From: Larix sibirica
Taxonomy: Eukaryota > Streptophyta > Pinopsida > Pinales > Pinaceae
Direction of reading: 5' to 3'
Assembly: GCA_004151065.3 (NCBI GenBank)
Contig: NWUY0300022441.1
Location: 1 to 17,486 of the forward strand
Length of the DNA: 17,486 nt
Numbering within the stretch: position 1 is the first letter of the stretch; each line of letters opens with the position of its first letter. This document shows positions 7,501 to 17,116 of the stretch, one piece after another. Below the pieces are notes generated by a model. It saw only the letters and a program-made list of their open reading frames with translations. It was not told the DNA's origin and ran no database searches. The position numbers were made by a program, and so were the translations under genes.

Positions 7501-9572
7501 TATAGCATATCCAACTCCCTCTATACTCCCATTTAAGGTGACGGGGTACCCCAAAACAATCTAAATTCTTATATAATTATGTCGCATCACTAAATGCCTT
7601 CCTTGGCCATATAGCACTATCCACAAGTTTATTTTATTCATAAATCATATGTGAGGATAAATTCAACCTCTAACGACAATTAAACTACACAATTCATATG
7701 CAAATATAAAACAACAACAAAAAATAACAATGCAAATTTTAAATTATTTCATTACTCATTAAAATCAATGCATTAACAAAATAAAAAAGCACCCCACAAT
7801 AAAAACCATGAATACTTATACAGAAATAAAGCCATATCCACAAAATTGGTTGTTACGGGGTGATTTTCCACCCAGACTTGTGAATCAACTATGGAGTCCA
7901 CCCCTAAGACAAACCATGGTACCATTAGGATGAAGGAATCTCCTATAGAAGGCTCTAATGTCACTCAAACCAATGCATCACTCTCATGACAAGCCATCTA
8001 CTCACTTCAGAGCTCTTTGGGCCCTCTTCCAACACTGAAATCAACCATGGCACTCTCTTCCACTGCCCCACACAACATAAGAAAGACCCACTCCTTTTTT
8101 GTTCAGCAATCCCTCAAAGTATTCTTCCTTTCTAGTTCTCTCTAATATGTGTAGAAAGAGCCCAATCTATTCTCTGTCTTTTGGTAATAAACCGAGATGG
8201 AAAAAAACTTAGTCTCAAGGTAGTGAATGAGCAAAAGTAGAAGGGTTGCAAGTTTGAATGTATTGCCTCAAATACTGTGGACATTATATGCATGGTATTT
8301 CTCTCCAACCATCCTATTTTCTTCCAAATTTTTAACAGCAAGCTTCCATAATCTATGGGCTATTACTAGCTCCAAGCACATGGGAAAGTCTTGTTATATC
8401 AGTCATGATAACCATGGAAACCAAGGAGAAACATCCCCATGACATGGGATCTTATCTCCTCTCCATGCCAATGAATAGTAGTGGACTAACGACAATGATA
8501 TAATAATGCATGTAAATTATCTTTTCTTCCATGAGATCCCTCTCTCTTCCCAAGTATAGACGAATATGGCACTTGTACTTAGTACATACCCACAAGTCTA
8601 AGATTCATGCGAATATTGTAAGTAAGCATGGGCAAGAAATGGTAGCACTTCCAAAAGACAATGTGAATGTCAAATCACCAAATAACCCCCTATTATCTTC
8701 CTCTCTTGTGGTATCATAGTCCCCTCGTTGCTCCCTCTTGGAACCATTTTAATAGATATTATATTATTATGTAGTTTCCTTTTTACATGCTTTTACATAT
8801 ACATGAGCATGTCATAAAAAATATTCCTACCACATTGTAAACCTAACCCATCACTTTGACTTTTATGCATTCACTAAATGAGCCCTAGCCTTCAGATCCA
8901 CATCAGAAATGTTTACAATGCACTCACATATTTACAACATGGGATCATTATATCTCAATCCACATGGCTTGACTCCCATCACATAAGTCATCTCACATAA
9001 TAATGCATGATTGTTACATATTAGATTTTAGGGATACAAACTAGGATATTATGTCATTGGATATAGAGCTCTTTCTTGTTAGCTCACCTAAGATTAAGAG
9101 TTCCATGCTAACGTGGATTGCATTAAAAGAGACAAGGTTCATAGCTTTCGATGTATGTAAAAAGTGTTTCTCCCCATAAAAATATAAACATAATATTAAA
9201 ATCATTTCAAAAGAAAGAAATAAATTTGAAGTGCTTAAAAAGTTTCAATATAACATCTTGAATATAAACACTTTATTTGATCAATTATTTTATTTATTAA
9301 AAACATTATTTATCATTAAAAAAAATTAATCACAATGTTCACTCTACCTAGATTCAATTTTCCTTAAAATATGATATAAATGTTTAGTCTCATACCAAAC
9401 AAACAAAACATAACATTTACCAACACGATATCCCACCTCATGCTAAATGCTGGCATAAAAAATATCCTCTATCATTTTTTAAAATAAAATTATAGTTTAA
9501 GTCTTTGTGACATAGAGTTCAATGGAGTCATAAGTTGGTTTGATTTATAATATCCCTTTGCTCTCCACAACA
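7501..9572 (-). repeat. long direct repeat, copy B (candidate 5' LTR)
   Basis: This is the counterpart of 4824-7015. Offsets between matching landmarks shrink from about 2676 bp at the left to about 2557 bp at the right, so copy B has lost roughly 100 bp net. The left border is sharp at 7501. The right border is approximate: similarity fades near 9560, and 9572 is proposed because it would give a terminal CA. The divergence is visible in every line, which implies an old duplication. It carries the matched reading frames at 8531-8719 (plus) and 8132-8341 (minus), neither recognised. Confidence 0.75.
8531..8719 (+). other. short reading frame conserved between the two repeat copies (copy B)
   Basis: Sixty-two codons from ATG 8531 to TAG 8717-8719, without internal stops. 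It aligns codon for codon with 5884-6072 in copy A, where one TAA interrupts it. The best-conserved motifs are GQEMV and LPKDNV. No family is recognised and no transmembrane or signal sequence is evident. It may be a captured fragment or a chance frame. Confidence 0.25.
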
Positions 9573-11180
9573 ATTTAAAGTTGTTATTAGAATTTATTGT
9601 CACTAAATTTAATTGGAATCATAGAGCGACAGTCCAACAAACTAAACATTCAGATGAAAGAATGATGGAATGCACTAAAACCAACGGTATGATGATCAAA
9701 ATGAGCAATTATTTTAAAAATGGAGCCCCCATGTACCTTGGTGGCTTCATGTTGACATAATGTCATTATGATAAGGACTTTATCTCGAACTTGGTGCAAT
9801 GATTGACTCCTTAATGTGGGATTAACCTTCATTGGTTTCATTAACCCCTAAGTCCATATATGTTAAAATTCACTCAAAAAGTTGATGTGTACGTTTAGTA
9901 ATCATTTTATAGGATTTTCAATGTCTACTCAAACAACTTCTATATTGACATCATTCCTTCAATTAGTTTGTACATCTGTTAATTAAGGGAACAAAATCAC
10001 AATCTTTTCTTGAAAACATGTTTTAAAAGTGATTTGATTTGCAACTTTTACAAGGAACATCATTGAACACAAACACTTCCATTCAACTAAGTTATTAAGA
10101 CAAGGATATTCTTATATCAAAATCACTTAGAATTGGTCATGGATACTATTTGCTTATTTGTATTATTAAAGAATTGAATATTAGTGTATAGCGGGTCATT
10201 ATACCATCTTCTCCATTAAACCATAACATTTCAAAACTTTATCCTTTTTATGTAAGTACATAAGTAAAATTAAAAATGATAAAAGGTCATTTTCTAATAA
10301 ATAATTTAATCTAGTTTTGTAAAACAAAGATATGTGAATATGTATGTGTCTTACACGGTTGTGTGTAATAAGAGGTTGAAACCAATAGTTAAACGTGGAT
10401 TATTAAGTTTCTCTTCAATTGATAGGGATCAAGGTGAGAAGTAGGGCATAACACAATTTTGGATGGAAGAGAGTTTGGTTCACTAACCAGTGAAGGTAAC
10501 TAATCATGTCATAGCATATTCCAATTGCACCAACAACTAAAGTTGAACATGCAATGATGTGTGAATAGACCTATTCATTCTTCATCAAATATTGATTTGA
10601 GGAAGGAAAGGAAAATAAATGGCAATTTAATGCTTTGTGACATACAAATTTGTGGAACCCATGTTTCCCCACAAAAGGGCATTGAAACATGGACTTCCTA
10701 AACCATAAACAATGTTTGTGCCTCGGTATCTAAATATCATGGCATTAGAGCTAAATAGAACATAACCTTGTTAAAAACTAGTAAAACCATATTGGTCCAT
10801 TAGGTTTGGAACTTGACATGCACTTTTACCTCATTTGTAGTGCAAGGACATAGTGTAGCCATTAAAATAGTGCGTTGGGAAGGAATAAGGCGAATTTGGG
10901 GGAAAATAGTGAGAGTAAAGTGTGCATGTGTAGAATTCAATAGAAGTAATGCATAGTTTGATTAATGCTACAATAGAGAATAGGATGCCAAAGGCATGTG
11001 TAAGGCATATTCAAAAGGAAACTTGTGTATCTAATGATAAATTGCATGGATATTATAAGTAGAGCAACTGCAAAGAAAGGTCGAAAAATGTAGAAGTGCG
11101 CAAAACAGAGGTTAGGAGAACTATACACATATGGTTCGCAAGAGAATCATGTGTTGGTTAGTGCGATGAGAAAAAGTAAT
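9573..11180. other. unassigned intergenic interval
   Basis: No gene, RNA or recognised repeat was found. The minus-strand open stretches at 9650-9841 and 10937-11128 (63 codons each) have no family pattern. Around 10230-10320 the composition is strongly AT-rich. The sequence is likely old, unrecognisable transposon debris, but I have no direct evidence for that. Confidence 0.3.
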
Positions 11181-11920
11181 GCATGGAAATGAAGCTAAAT
11201 ATATAATAATGGAATGTAACCAAAAACAAGGAAGAAGAATATTAAGTAGTTAGAGAAAATAAATGCTAGAAGATGAAGAGTCAAGGAAATAAAGTAGGTA
11301 GACTAGATAATATGAAAGGATCCAAGGTAGTAGAGAAGAGAGTTCGGCCAAAAGAAATAAGACATGAGAGGTAACAAGTAGACAACTCTTTAGTAATTGT
11401 ACTTTTGTCAATTATGTATTTCATGTAATATTAAAGAAATCATATTTACCATTAAGATATGTGTGTATCTAGTTTTGAGTGTATGTGTGAATATTTAATA
11501 CATTAATATCATTTGAGTGACTAATTGACTTGCAAGCAACTATGCATAGAAGCTAGCAAATTTGGTACACCACTCCAAATTGTGTCAATTTACCTAACTT
11601 TTTGCAATGGCTTTGATGTAATTTCCATTCAATTCCATTTTGATGAATATGTTAACACTCACAACTTCCACACAATCAACTTATGTGTGTACATGCTTAT
11701 GTGAAAGTATATGTCATAATGTCTTTTCTCAACAACAAGAAAAAGGACATTATAGCTTGTAGAAGGTAAAATAAAGTATGTAGTGGGAGTGGTTAGTTGA
11801 ACTTCAATAAAGTAAAAACAATAGAGAAGTAAAAAAAGCTACAAATTAAAACTCAAGACACAAGAAATAAGAAGACTATAAATGATCAGAAGAAAGAAGC
11901 TCAAAGTTGGAAGAAATGCT
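11180..11920. other. unassigned interval with purine-rich plus-strand patches
   Basis: Two patches, about 11180-11370 and 11745-11920, are dominated by A and G on the plus strand with many GAAG, AAGAA and GAGA words. Between them is ordinary AT-rich sequence, including TAATATTAAAGAAATCAT near 11428, which is vaguely like the 3' part of an LTR. No second copy was seen in the window, so no element is called. Confidence 0.3.
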
Positions 11921-12911
11921 AATCACCTACTCTTCTAGCATTTGATGCTACAAAGAAATTGGTAATGTGGTTCATGTTGATCTCCAATTGGGGTTGTTAA
12001 ACCATATGTTGCTTTGTCTCTTAAATGTGGTTTAATAGTAAGCTCTTTTATAACATACCACATCCGAAGTTTGAAAATAAGAGGCACTAAACATAGAGTT
12101 GACAATATGGAATGTTTTAAAACAAAATTATCTATTGAAAATTGAAAAATCTCGTAGCTAAACAAAACTCTACATTTTTATTTCTTGTATTGTAAGAATT
12201 GTTTAAAAAAATGTAAATATCTAAACAAAAGACGGCAATTTCCACAAATTTCACATTAAAAAGGGTATAATTTTCGATCTCAAATTTATCAAAAGTGTTG
12301 TAAAAAAGTATATATTAATCTAAATATTTTAAAAATTAAAAAATAGTTTTTAAATTTTTGAAATATAAGTTCAATTTTATGATTGGTGGATGGATTTGAT
12401 TAGACTAATTTATACGGTTTTGTAGGAAATTGTTAAGCAAACAATAATTTTAAAAAGCAAAAAATAAAAATAAAAATCAACAATGGTTAACAATCCATGC
12501 TTCATGATTATTCATTCTCACTTGGTATGGTGTTAATTAAGTGCAATCTATTACATGATATCCATTAAATGCAATGCAATTGATCTCTACCATGTCCCCA
12601 TTGTCCTTCATTCCGACTTTTTGAACTTCTATGTGTGCTCTTCACATCATCCTTCTATGATCTACTTCACTTGTTTCTCTTTTCTTGTTTCTGGGTATAA
12701 ACACTAAGATCTCTCGCCCAATGTTGTTCATATCTTTCAATTATCTATAAGTACCATTTTTTATAGGAAAGTTCTTTTAAAGCAATGAATAATTACATAG
12801 CCAGTATTAAAATTTACAAGAAATGTTTAAGCCAACATGAACTACTTGGTACCAAATTGTAAAATATGATATATGTTAAGATATATATTGTAAAATTAGG
12901 ATGGCAAATGT
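11921..12911. other. unassigned interval with an AT-rich core
   Basis: The part from about 12170 to 12480 is extremely AT-rich with many A and T runs. The part from 12480 to 12760 is richer in C and T but shows no reading frame of note. If the RNase H remnant at 12912 belongs to a LINE, RT motifs would be expected upstream here, and none were seen. The LINE copy is therefore probably 5'-truncated, as LINEs usually are. Confidence 0.3.
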
Positions 12912-13289
12912 GGGGGGTGTGTCCTTTTGGATCCCAATGGAAAAGAAGAAATGGCATTCTCTTCAGGTGTAGGAGTGGTGACCAATAACTAGGCTGAAAT
13001 ATATGCCTTATTAATTGGATTAGAAACCGTGAAGAGCCTTGGAATTCAATAGGTCCTAATCTTTGAAGATTCTATGCTTGCTATAAAATAAGTGGAGAAG
13101 ATTGTAGTGAATGACGGGATTATTCAAGGTAGGATATATGAGAGACTCATTTGGAATATTAGGGGCATAAAAGATGCCCAAATTTTGCATGTTAGGCTTC
13201 ATAATAACTCAATTGCATACAAGCTTGCGAATGGAGCAGTGAAGCTAGATAGGGGCATCCTTATTCAAAATGGGGGCCCTCCGGAATAA
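12912..13289 (+). pseudogene. RNase H domain remnant 1 (probable non-LTR retrotransposon)
   Basis: One frame without indels runs from 12912 to a TAA at 13287-13289, with internal stops TAG 12990, TAG 13050 and TAA 13089. It begins with DPNGKEE near 12930, then NN-stop-AEIYALLIGL, then VLIFEDSMLAIK, then ILHVRLHNNSIAYKLANGA, and closes with LDRGILIQNGGPPE. This is the order of plant retroelement RNase H domains. The Glu of AE and the Asp of EDS are kept, but the Asp before LAN is Tyr and the first Asp is missing. The ending resembles LINE-type polyproteins. A gypsy RNase H is the alternative. The last 65 codons (13092-13289) are open but not an independent gene. Confidence 0.7.
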
Positions 13290-14470
13290 AGGTGGTTCCC
13301 CTAGAGTTTGTATCATGGTTGGGTTTGAGTTGGATTTAGTTTGTTCTCAAATTAGTTGTAAGGAATTTTTTTGTGGGGGGGGTGATGGTCTAAGCATGCG
13401 CTACACCTAACGCATTCATCCTCCCTTCGGTATGAGTCATCAAATTCCATTAACTCTAAGTAAGGAAGCCATTTCACTTTCGCGTTCCCTTTGCTTCCTC
13501 ATTCCCTTTATCCATTATGCATTCGTTTCATCTATGTGGCTTTTGCTGTTGTAATTTGCAAGGATGGTGGGATTCTTCCTGTTGGCCCTGGTGGAAATCT
13601 ATATGGTCTTAGTTTAAAGAAGCGTGCTCAGGCCAAATTATGTGCAGTAGGTGACACTCAATGGAGTTTCTCAACCACTAGGAAAGGTAATATATTTGGG
13701 GACATCCCTTGCTTGATTGTACAATGGTTGCTAGGCAGGGGTATTTTTCTTTCATGTGCTATGAATTTGAGGCCTTGATCCTTTGGTCATTTTGTCCCTC
13801 TTCAATGGACTGCAAATTTAAAGTGGGTAATATTTTGTTATATGACCTTGTGTATCTTGGTTGAATTCTTGGATTGGAACTACAATGGGAAATCCCTTGA
13901 ATAGGGATGCAGTCAAGGGCAGGGGATGTTCTTAGCAAAATTGGGGCTATAAAGAGGATGTTGTGCAGGCTCCTCACCTAGATGGATGAACTAAGATGCA
14001 ATTAATAGAAAAGTTGGTTAGCAATTCTGAGATGCATTTCAATATAATCTCGGGGTTACCTTAGGGGAATTAGTCCCGGGTTGGTCATTATGCTAGATCG
14101 AGGAAAATGGAAGAGGCAATGGTTCAACAAACAACTATGGTTGTTAGAGAAGTGCCAAGCATTCAAGGTCATGCTCAAAATGAACAAACAATGAAGGAGG
14201 GCCACAGTGGCCACGTTTTTCCTTAATCCTTTAATGGCATATGTATTTCACTTGTATTGTTTCGTTAGGCTAGTTCATCAAGCAATATAGTTATAACTTT
14301 TTGTGGGAAAAAGGAAACCAACAGTGTACATGTATGCTGAGGAACATTTTGTGATGACTGCTATTCTAAAAGAAGAATTTTATATGGAAATAACAAATCA
14401 TATATTTGGTTGTAAAAAATATCCTCAACCCTATTTTTTTTAATATAAACACTTACCTATTTTTGTAGTT
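13290..14470. other. unassigned interval after RNase H remnant 1
   Basis: The sequence is less AT-rich than its surroundings. A G-run of eight lies at 13375-13382 just after a T-run. A plus-strand frame is open for 95 codons at 13491-13778 (contains GGILPVGPGGNLYGL and LKKRAQAKL) but matches no family I know and has no visible upstream signal. Part of the interval could be the 3' untranslated region of the LINE whose RNase H ends at 13289. That is inference, and no poly-A tail was identified. Confidence 0.25.
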
Positions 14471-14471
14471 G

Positions 14472-14680
14472 ATATATATATATATAATGTGGTTCACGCC
14501 CGAAGATCAGGCTGCTATATCCATGGAGAATATCCAAGGGGCCTCACCTTGTCAGGTTATTTTGGAGCCTATCACCGACACCACTTGGGTGCCTAACCCT
14601 AGAGGACCCAGAGAATTAAACCCTTGACCTCGCAACGGATTGGTCCCGGAGACTCCAACCAACTGAGCTACCCCACGGGG
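14472..14680 (-). mobile_element. tRNA-derived SINE
   Basis: The minus strand begins CCCCGTGGGG at 14680 and continues with TAGCTCAGTTGG (14670-14659), a near-perfect A box. GGGTTTAATTCTC (14623-14611) is a B box variant, the typical spacing for a tRNA-derived head. About 120 bp of body unrelated to tRNA follow, ending in a TA-rich tail (14486-14472). Such elements are transcribed by RNA polymerase III and mobilised by LINE proteins; the nearby LINE-type remnants fit. No clear target-site duplication is visible. It is not a working tRNA gene, because the head runs straight into the body. Confidence 0.75.
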
Positions 14681-14956
14681 ATATTATATCTCAAACATAT
14701 ACCATAGTTATTGTTTATGTATGTTCATGACAAAGCCTTGACATCATTTTAAAATATTTTCAATATAAGATATATTTAATTTTTTGGTAAATTTAAAATG
14801 CTATATACTCTATGCACTTGTTTATGAGTATTTTGTCTTACCTTGTACCTTGTTTAAGTTTGGAAAATGTGTAAATATATATACTTCATTTTCAATTTTG
14901 TTTCAACATTTCTATTATTAGGTGTTAGTAAATGAGAGGGAGATATTTTCTCTTAT

Positions 14957-15160
14957 AAGCAATATTGTTTTGTGTGAGTAATCGTGGAATTGATCTTATA
15001 AAATTTCATTTTCTCATAATATTTTTATTACCTAATTTTGTATTGGTATTGGTTTAAGTAATATTGTTTGTGGTAAGTAGTCGTTGAATTGTTCTATAAA
15101 ATTTTATTTTCTCATTAGAATCTTGCCATAATAGTTTTATTACTTAATTTTGTAATAATG
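14957..15160. repeat. diverged tandem duplication, 99-bp period
   Basis: Unit 1 starts at 14957 (AAGCAATATTGTTTTGTG) and unit 2 at 15056 (AAGTAATATTGTTTGTGG). Both continue with a GTGGAATTG or GTTGAATTG segment, TATAAAATTT, ATTTTCTCAT and then TTTTATTACYTAATTTTGTA. Unit 2 has about 15 extra bases near 15118-15135. The units are clearly diverged, so the duplication is not recent. No function is suggested. Confidence 0.7.
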
Positions 15161-15360
15161 TTTTTTCTATATTGTTATTAGTTTATGGGTTGATATTGTC
15201 AGTGTTTTTTTATCATCTTCAAAGGTGAGTACTAAGCAACTTTGTTGTTAATTTTACATGTATTTTTATGGGTAAATAAAATCTACGTTCAGGGATGCAA
15301 TAAAAAATAGTAATCCATGCATTCAAGATTGGTAATGTAAGTTTGTATATTTTAGGGGTG

Positions 15361-15740
15361 TCAAGTGCAAGAGAGGTCCTCCTTGACACCAAAGGAAATA
15401 CACAAGTAAGCTTTGCATGGGGATTAGGGAGAATGACAACTAATTAGGCAAAGATTCATGCTATATTCCTTGGCATATCCTTTTTAATTTTCCAGAACAT
15501 GAAAACAACACTCATCTTAGGAGAATCCTCTCTGATCATAGCATTAATAAGAAATCAATAACAAGAATACGATATATTTCTTAGTTGAATGAAAAAAAGA
15601 ATCCAAAGCATGCTAAACACCTTATAATCCTATCACCTGCTTCACATTCATATATTCAATAACAATTGGGTAGATGCACTAGCAAATCAAGCTTCAACTA
15701 TGACAAAAGAGAATTTAATTAAAAATGGGGGAGCCCCCAA
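15361..15740 (+). pseudogene. RNase H domain remnant 2 (probable non-LTR retrotransposon)
   Basis: A single frame with no indel crosses the domain but has stops at TAG 15445, TAA 15559, TGA 15586 and TAA 15625. It starts VLLDTKGNTQVSFAWGLG, then N-stop-AKIHAIFLGI, then LILGESSLIIALI, then NNWVDALANQA near 15660, and ends ENLIKNGGAPK. The terminal Asp of WVDALAN is kept. The family's Glu (AE) is Lys and the Asp of GDS is Glu, so the active site is lost. The sequence differs strongly from remnant 1, so it is a different element or subfamily. The upstream RT is missing, again suggesting 5' truncation. Confidence 0.7.
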
Positions 15741-16440
15741 GTTATTTTTTATTCACTAGTGAACGACATGATGAATCTATTACCTCTTAACCAAAGTCTA
15801 AACCCTCTTATAAGCATGCATGGAAATCATCATTTGGAAAGGAACAAGTGTAAATGGACAAGACACAATGGAGGTGAGGATTTTAAGATTCCTCGTGCAA
15901 TATCTTGTCTCATGCTCTCCCTTGTTGTGATATAATTTAATCTAGCAATCATTCTCCCATTGTGCAATGGTGGGATAATTGTGATGGTAGTTTGTCTTGC
16001 TATTGGCATGAAGTTATGGCTTGGAGGCATGAAACTTCTTGTAGGAGCATCTACATGATCTTTTTGGTGGTTCAAAAGTGTATCCTCCGTGTGGATTGGG
16101 ACCCAATCCACTTGTCCTATGTGGCATCTCCTCAAAGGAATTACAATGCTTATTGGTTTTGGTGAGTATACCACTCCTAGGCTTTTGCTGATTATAACTT
16201 AAAGGCAGTTTGTTGGTTGGAATTTTTTCTTAGCACTTATTAATCATGAGAGGAGGAAATTCGTGGGATGCCATTTTTTCTAGTTTTTTATTGATTGCAA
16301 TAAATGAAGGTAGATTGTGGTTTAGCATATATTTTAGTTTAATTAAAAGAAATAAAAATCACATGCTCTCCCCTGAACCCAACTAGCGAATACTAAGAGA
16401 ATCTTTGGCCTTTCTAATAGATAGGGCTCAACATCCTGAA
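15741..16440. other. unassigned interval
   Basis: No gene is recognised. Overlapping open stretches on opposite strands (15962-16165 plus, 15830-16174 minus, 114 codons) cannot both be real, and neither shows a family pattern. The position after RNase H remnant 2 would fit a LINE 3' untranslated region, but no poly-A tail or target-site duplication was found. Confidence 0.25.
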
Positions 16441-16881
16441 ATGTCAAACCTCCCAACAAAGAAAGAATACACAAAAGACAACAACCATGAGATCAAAAGA
16501 ATATTAAGGAAAATGACAAGTCAATTAAAAGGTATGAAGTAAGTGATAGAATACTTGAGTATACAAATGGAAAATCAAGAATCTGAGCATGAAATTATGG
16601 AGACCAAGCGTCAAGAGCTTAAACTAAATCATGAGAAGTTAGCTTCCAATTTTGAGGTGCATCATAGTATCATCATGGGTCTTGCAAGAAACTCTTAGTC
16701 TATGGTAGGTTTTCTAAGTGTTTCCATAGCTTCAGTGAAGGAGCATGCAATTAAAGAAGATATAATTCAATAGACAACATTGACATTCACTAAAACTTGG
16801 AAAGATCAAGAGGAGCATGGGTAGGTGAAAAAAGAATTATCAATGGAGGAAGCCCATAATGACCATAAATTTGTCTCTTAA
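16441..16881 (+). pseudogene. decayed charged, probably coiled-coil ORF, unrecognised
   Basis: From ATG 16441 one frame extends 146 codons to TAA 16879-16881 with only four internal stops (16540, 16696, 16771, 16822) and no sign of an indel. The predicted residues are rich in Lys, Glu, Gln, Asn and His, with helix-favouring segments such as MENQESEHEIMETKRQELKL, which looks like a coiled coil. I do not recognise the family. Candidates are a gag-like or LINE ORF1-like protein or a fragment of a host gene. All four internal stops could derive from CAA or CAG by a single C-to-T change. Confidence 0.45.
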
Positions 16882-17116
16882 ATTTCCTTATGGAATTTAC
16901 TTGTATTTTATTATGAGGGAAATATATAAGACACTATAACTTTAGCTATGATATGAATATAATAGGCTCTACAAGAAATTAAGATCTTAAGCTCTCTTAA
17001 TTTTTAAAAGAGATGTAGATAAATTTTGTAAATCTTTGATTTTTTTTACTATTTTTGTCCTTTGGACTTCCAACAATCTCTTTATAACTAGAAAATAAAA
17101 ATAAATACATATAAGT

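Larger units (their letters stand above)
4824..9572 (-). mobile_element. candidate coding-free LTR retrotransposon with long LTRs
   Basis: Two diverged direct copies of about 2.1-2.2 kb flank about 0.5 kb. Read on the minus strand, copy B (9572 to 7501) would be the 5' LTR, with TGGTATCAAAAC (7497 down to 7486) just three bases after its end. The short internal region follows, then copy A (7015 to 4824) as the 3' LTR. The LTR 3' end reads TATGCTACA in copy A and TATGCTATA in copy B, so the terminal CA has decayed in B. No gag or pol is recognised inside, which would make it a large non-autonomous derivative. No clear target-site duplication or polypurine tract was found. A plain segmental duplication remains possible. 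Confidence 0.4.

Noticed and set aside
4824-9572. Terminal inverted repeats marking the long unit as a DNA transposon
   Set aside because: The ends of copies A and B do not read as inverted complements, and no transposase motif was found. The repeats are direct.
13092-13289. Separate 65-codon gene starting at ATG 13092
   Set aside because: The frame is the uninterrupted continuation of RNase H remnant 1 across a TAA at 13089; the ATG is an internal codon of the domain.
14608-14680. Functional tRNA gene on the minus strand
   Set aside because: A and B boxes are present, but the head continues into a non-tRNA body and a TA tail. It is better explained as a SINE.
15830-16174. Minus-strand open stretch of 114 codons
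   Set aside because: It overlaps a 67-codon plus-strand frame, shows no family motif, and lies in sequence plausibly belonging to a LINE 3' end.
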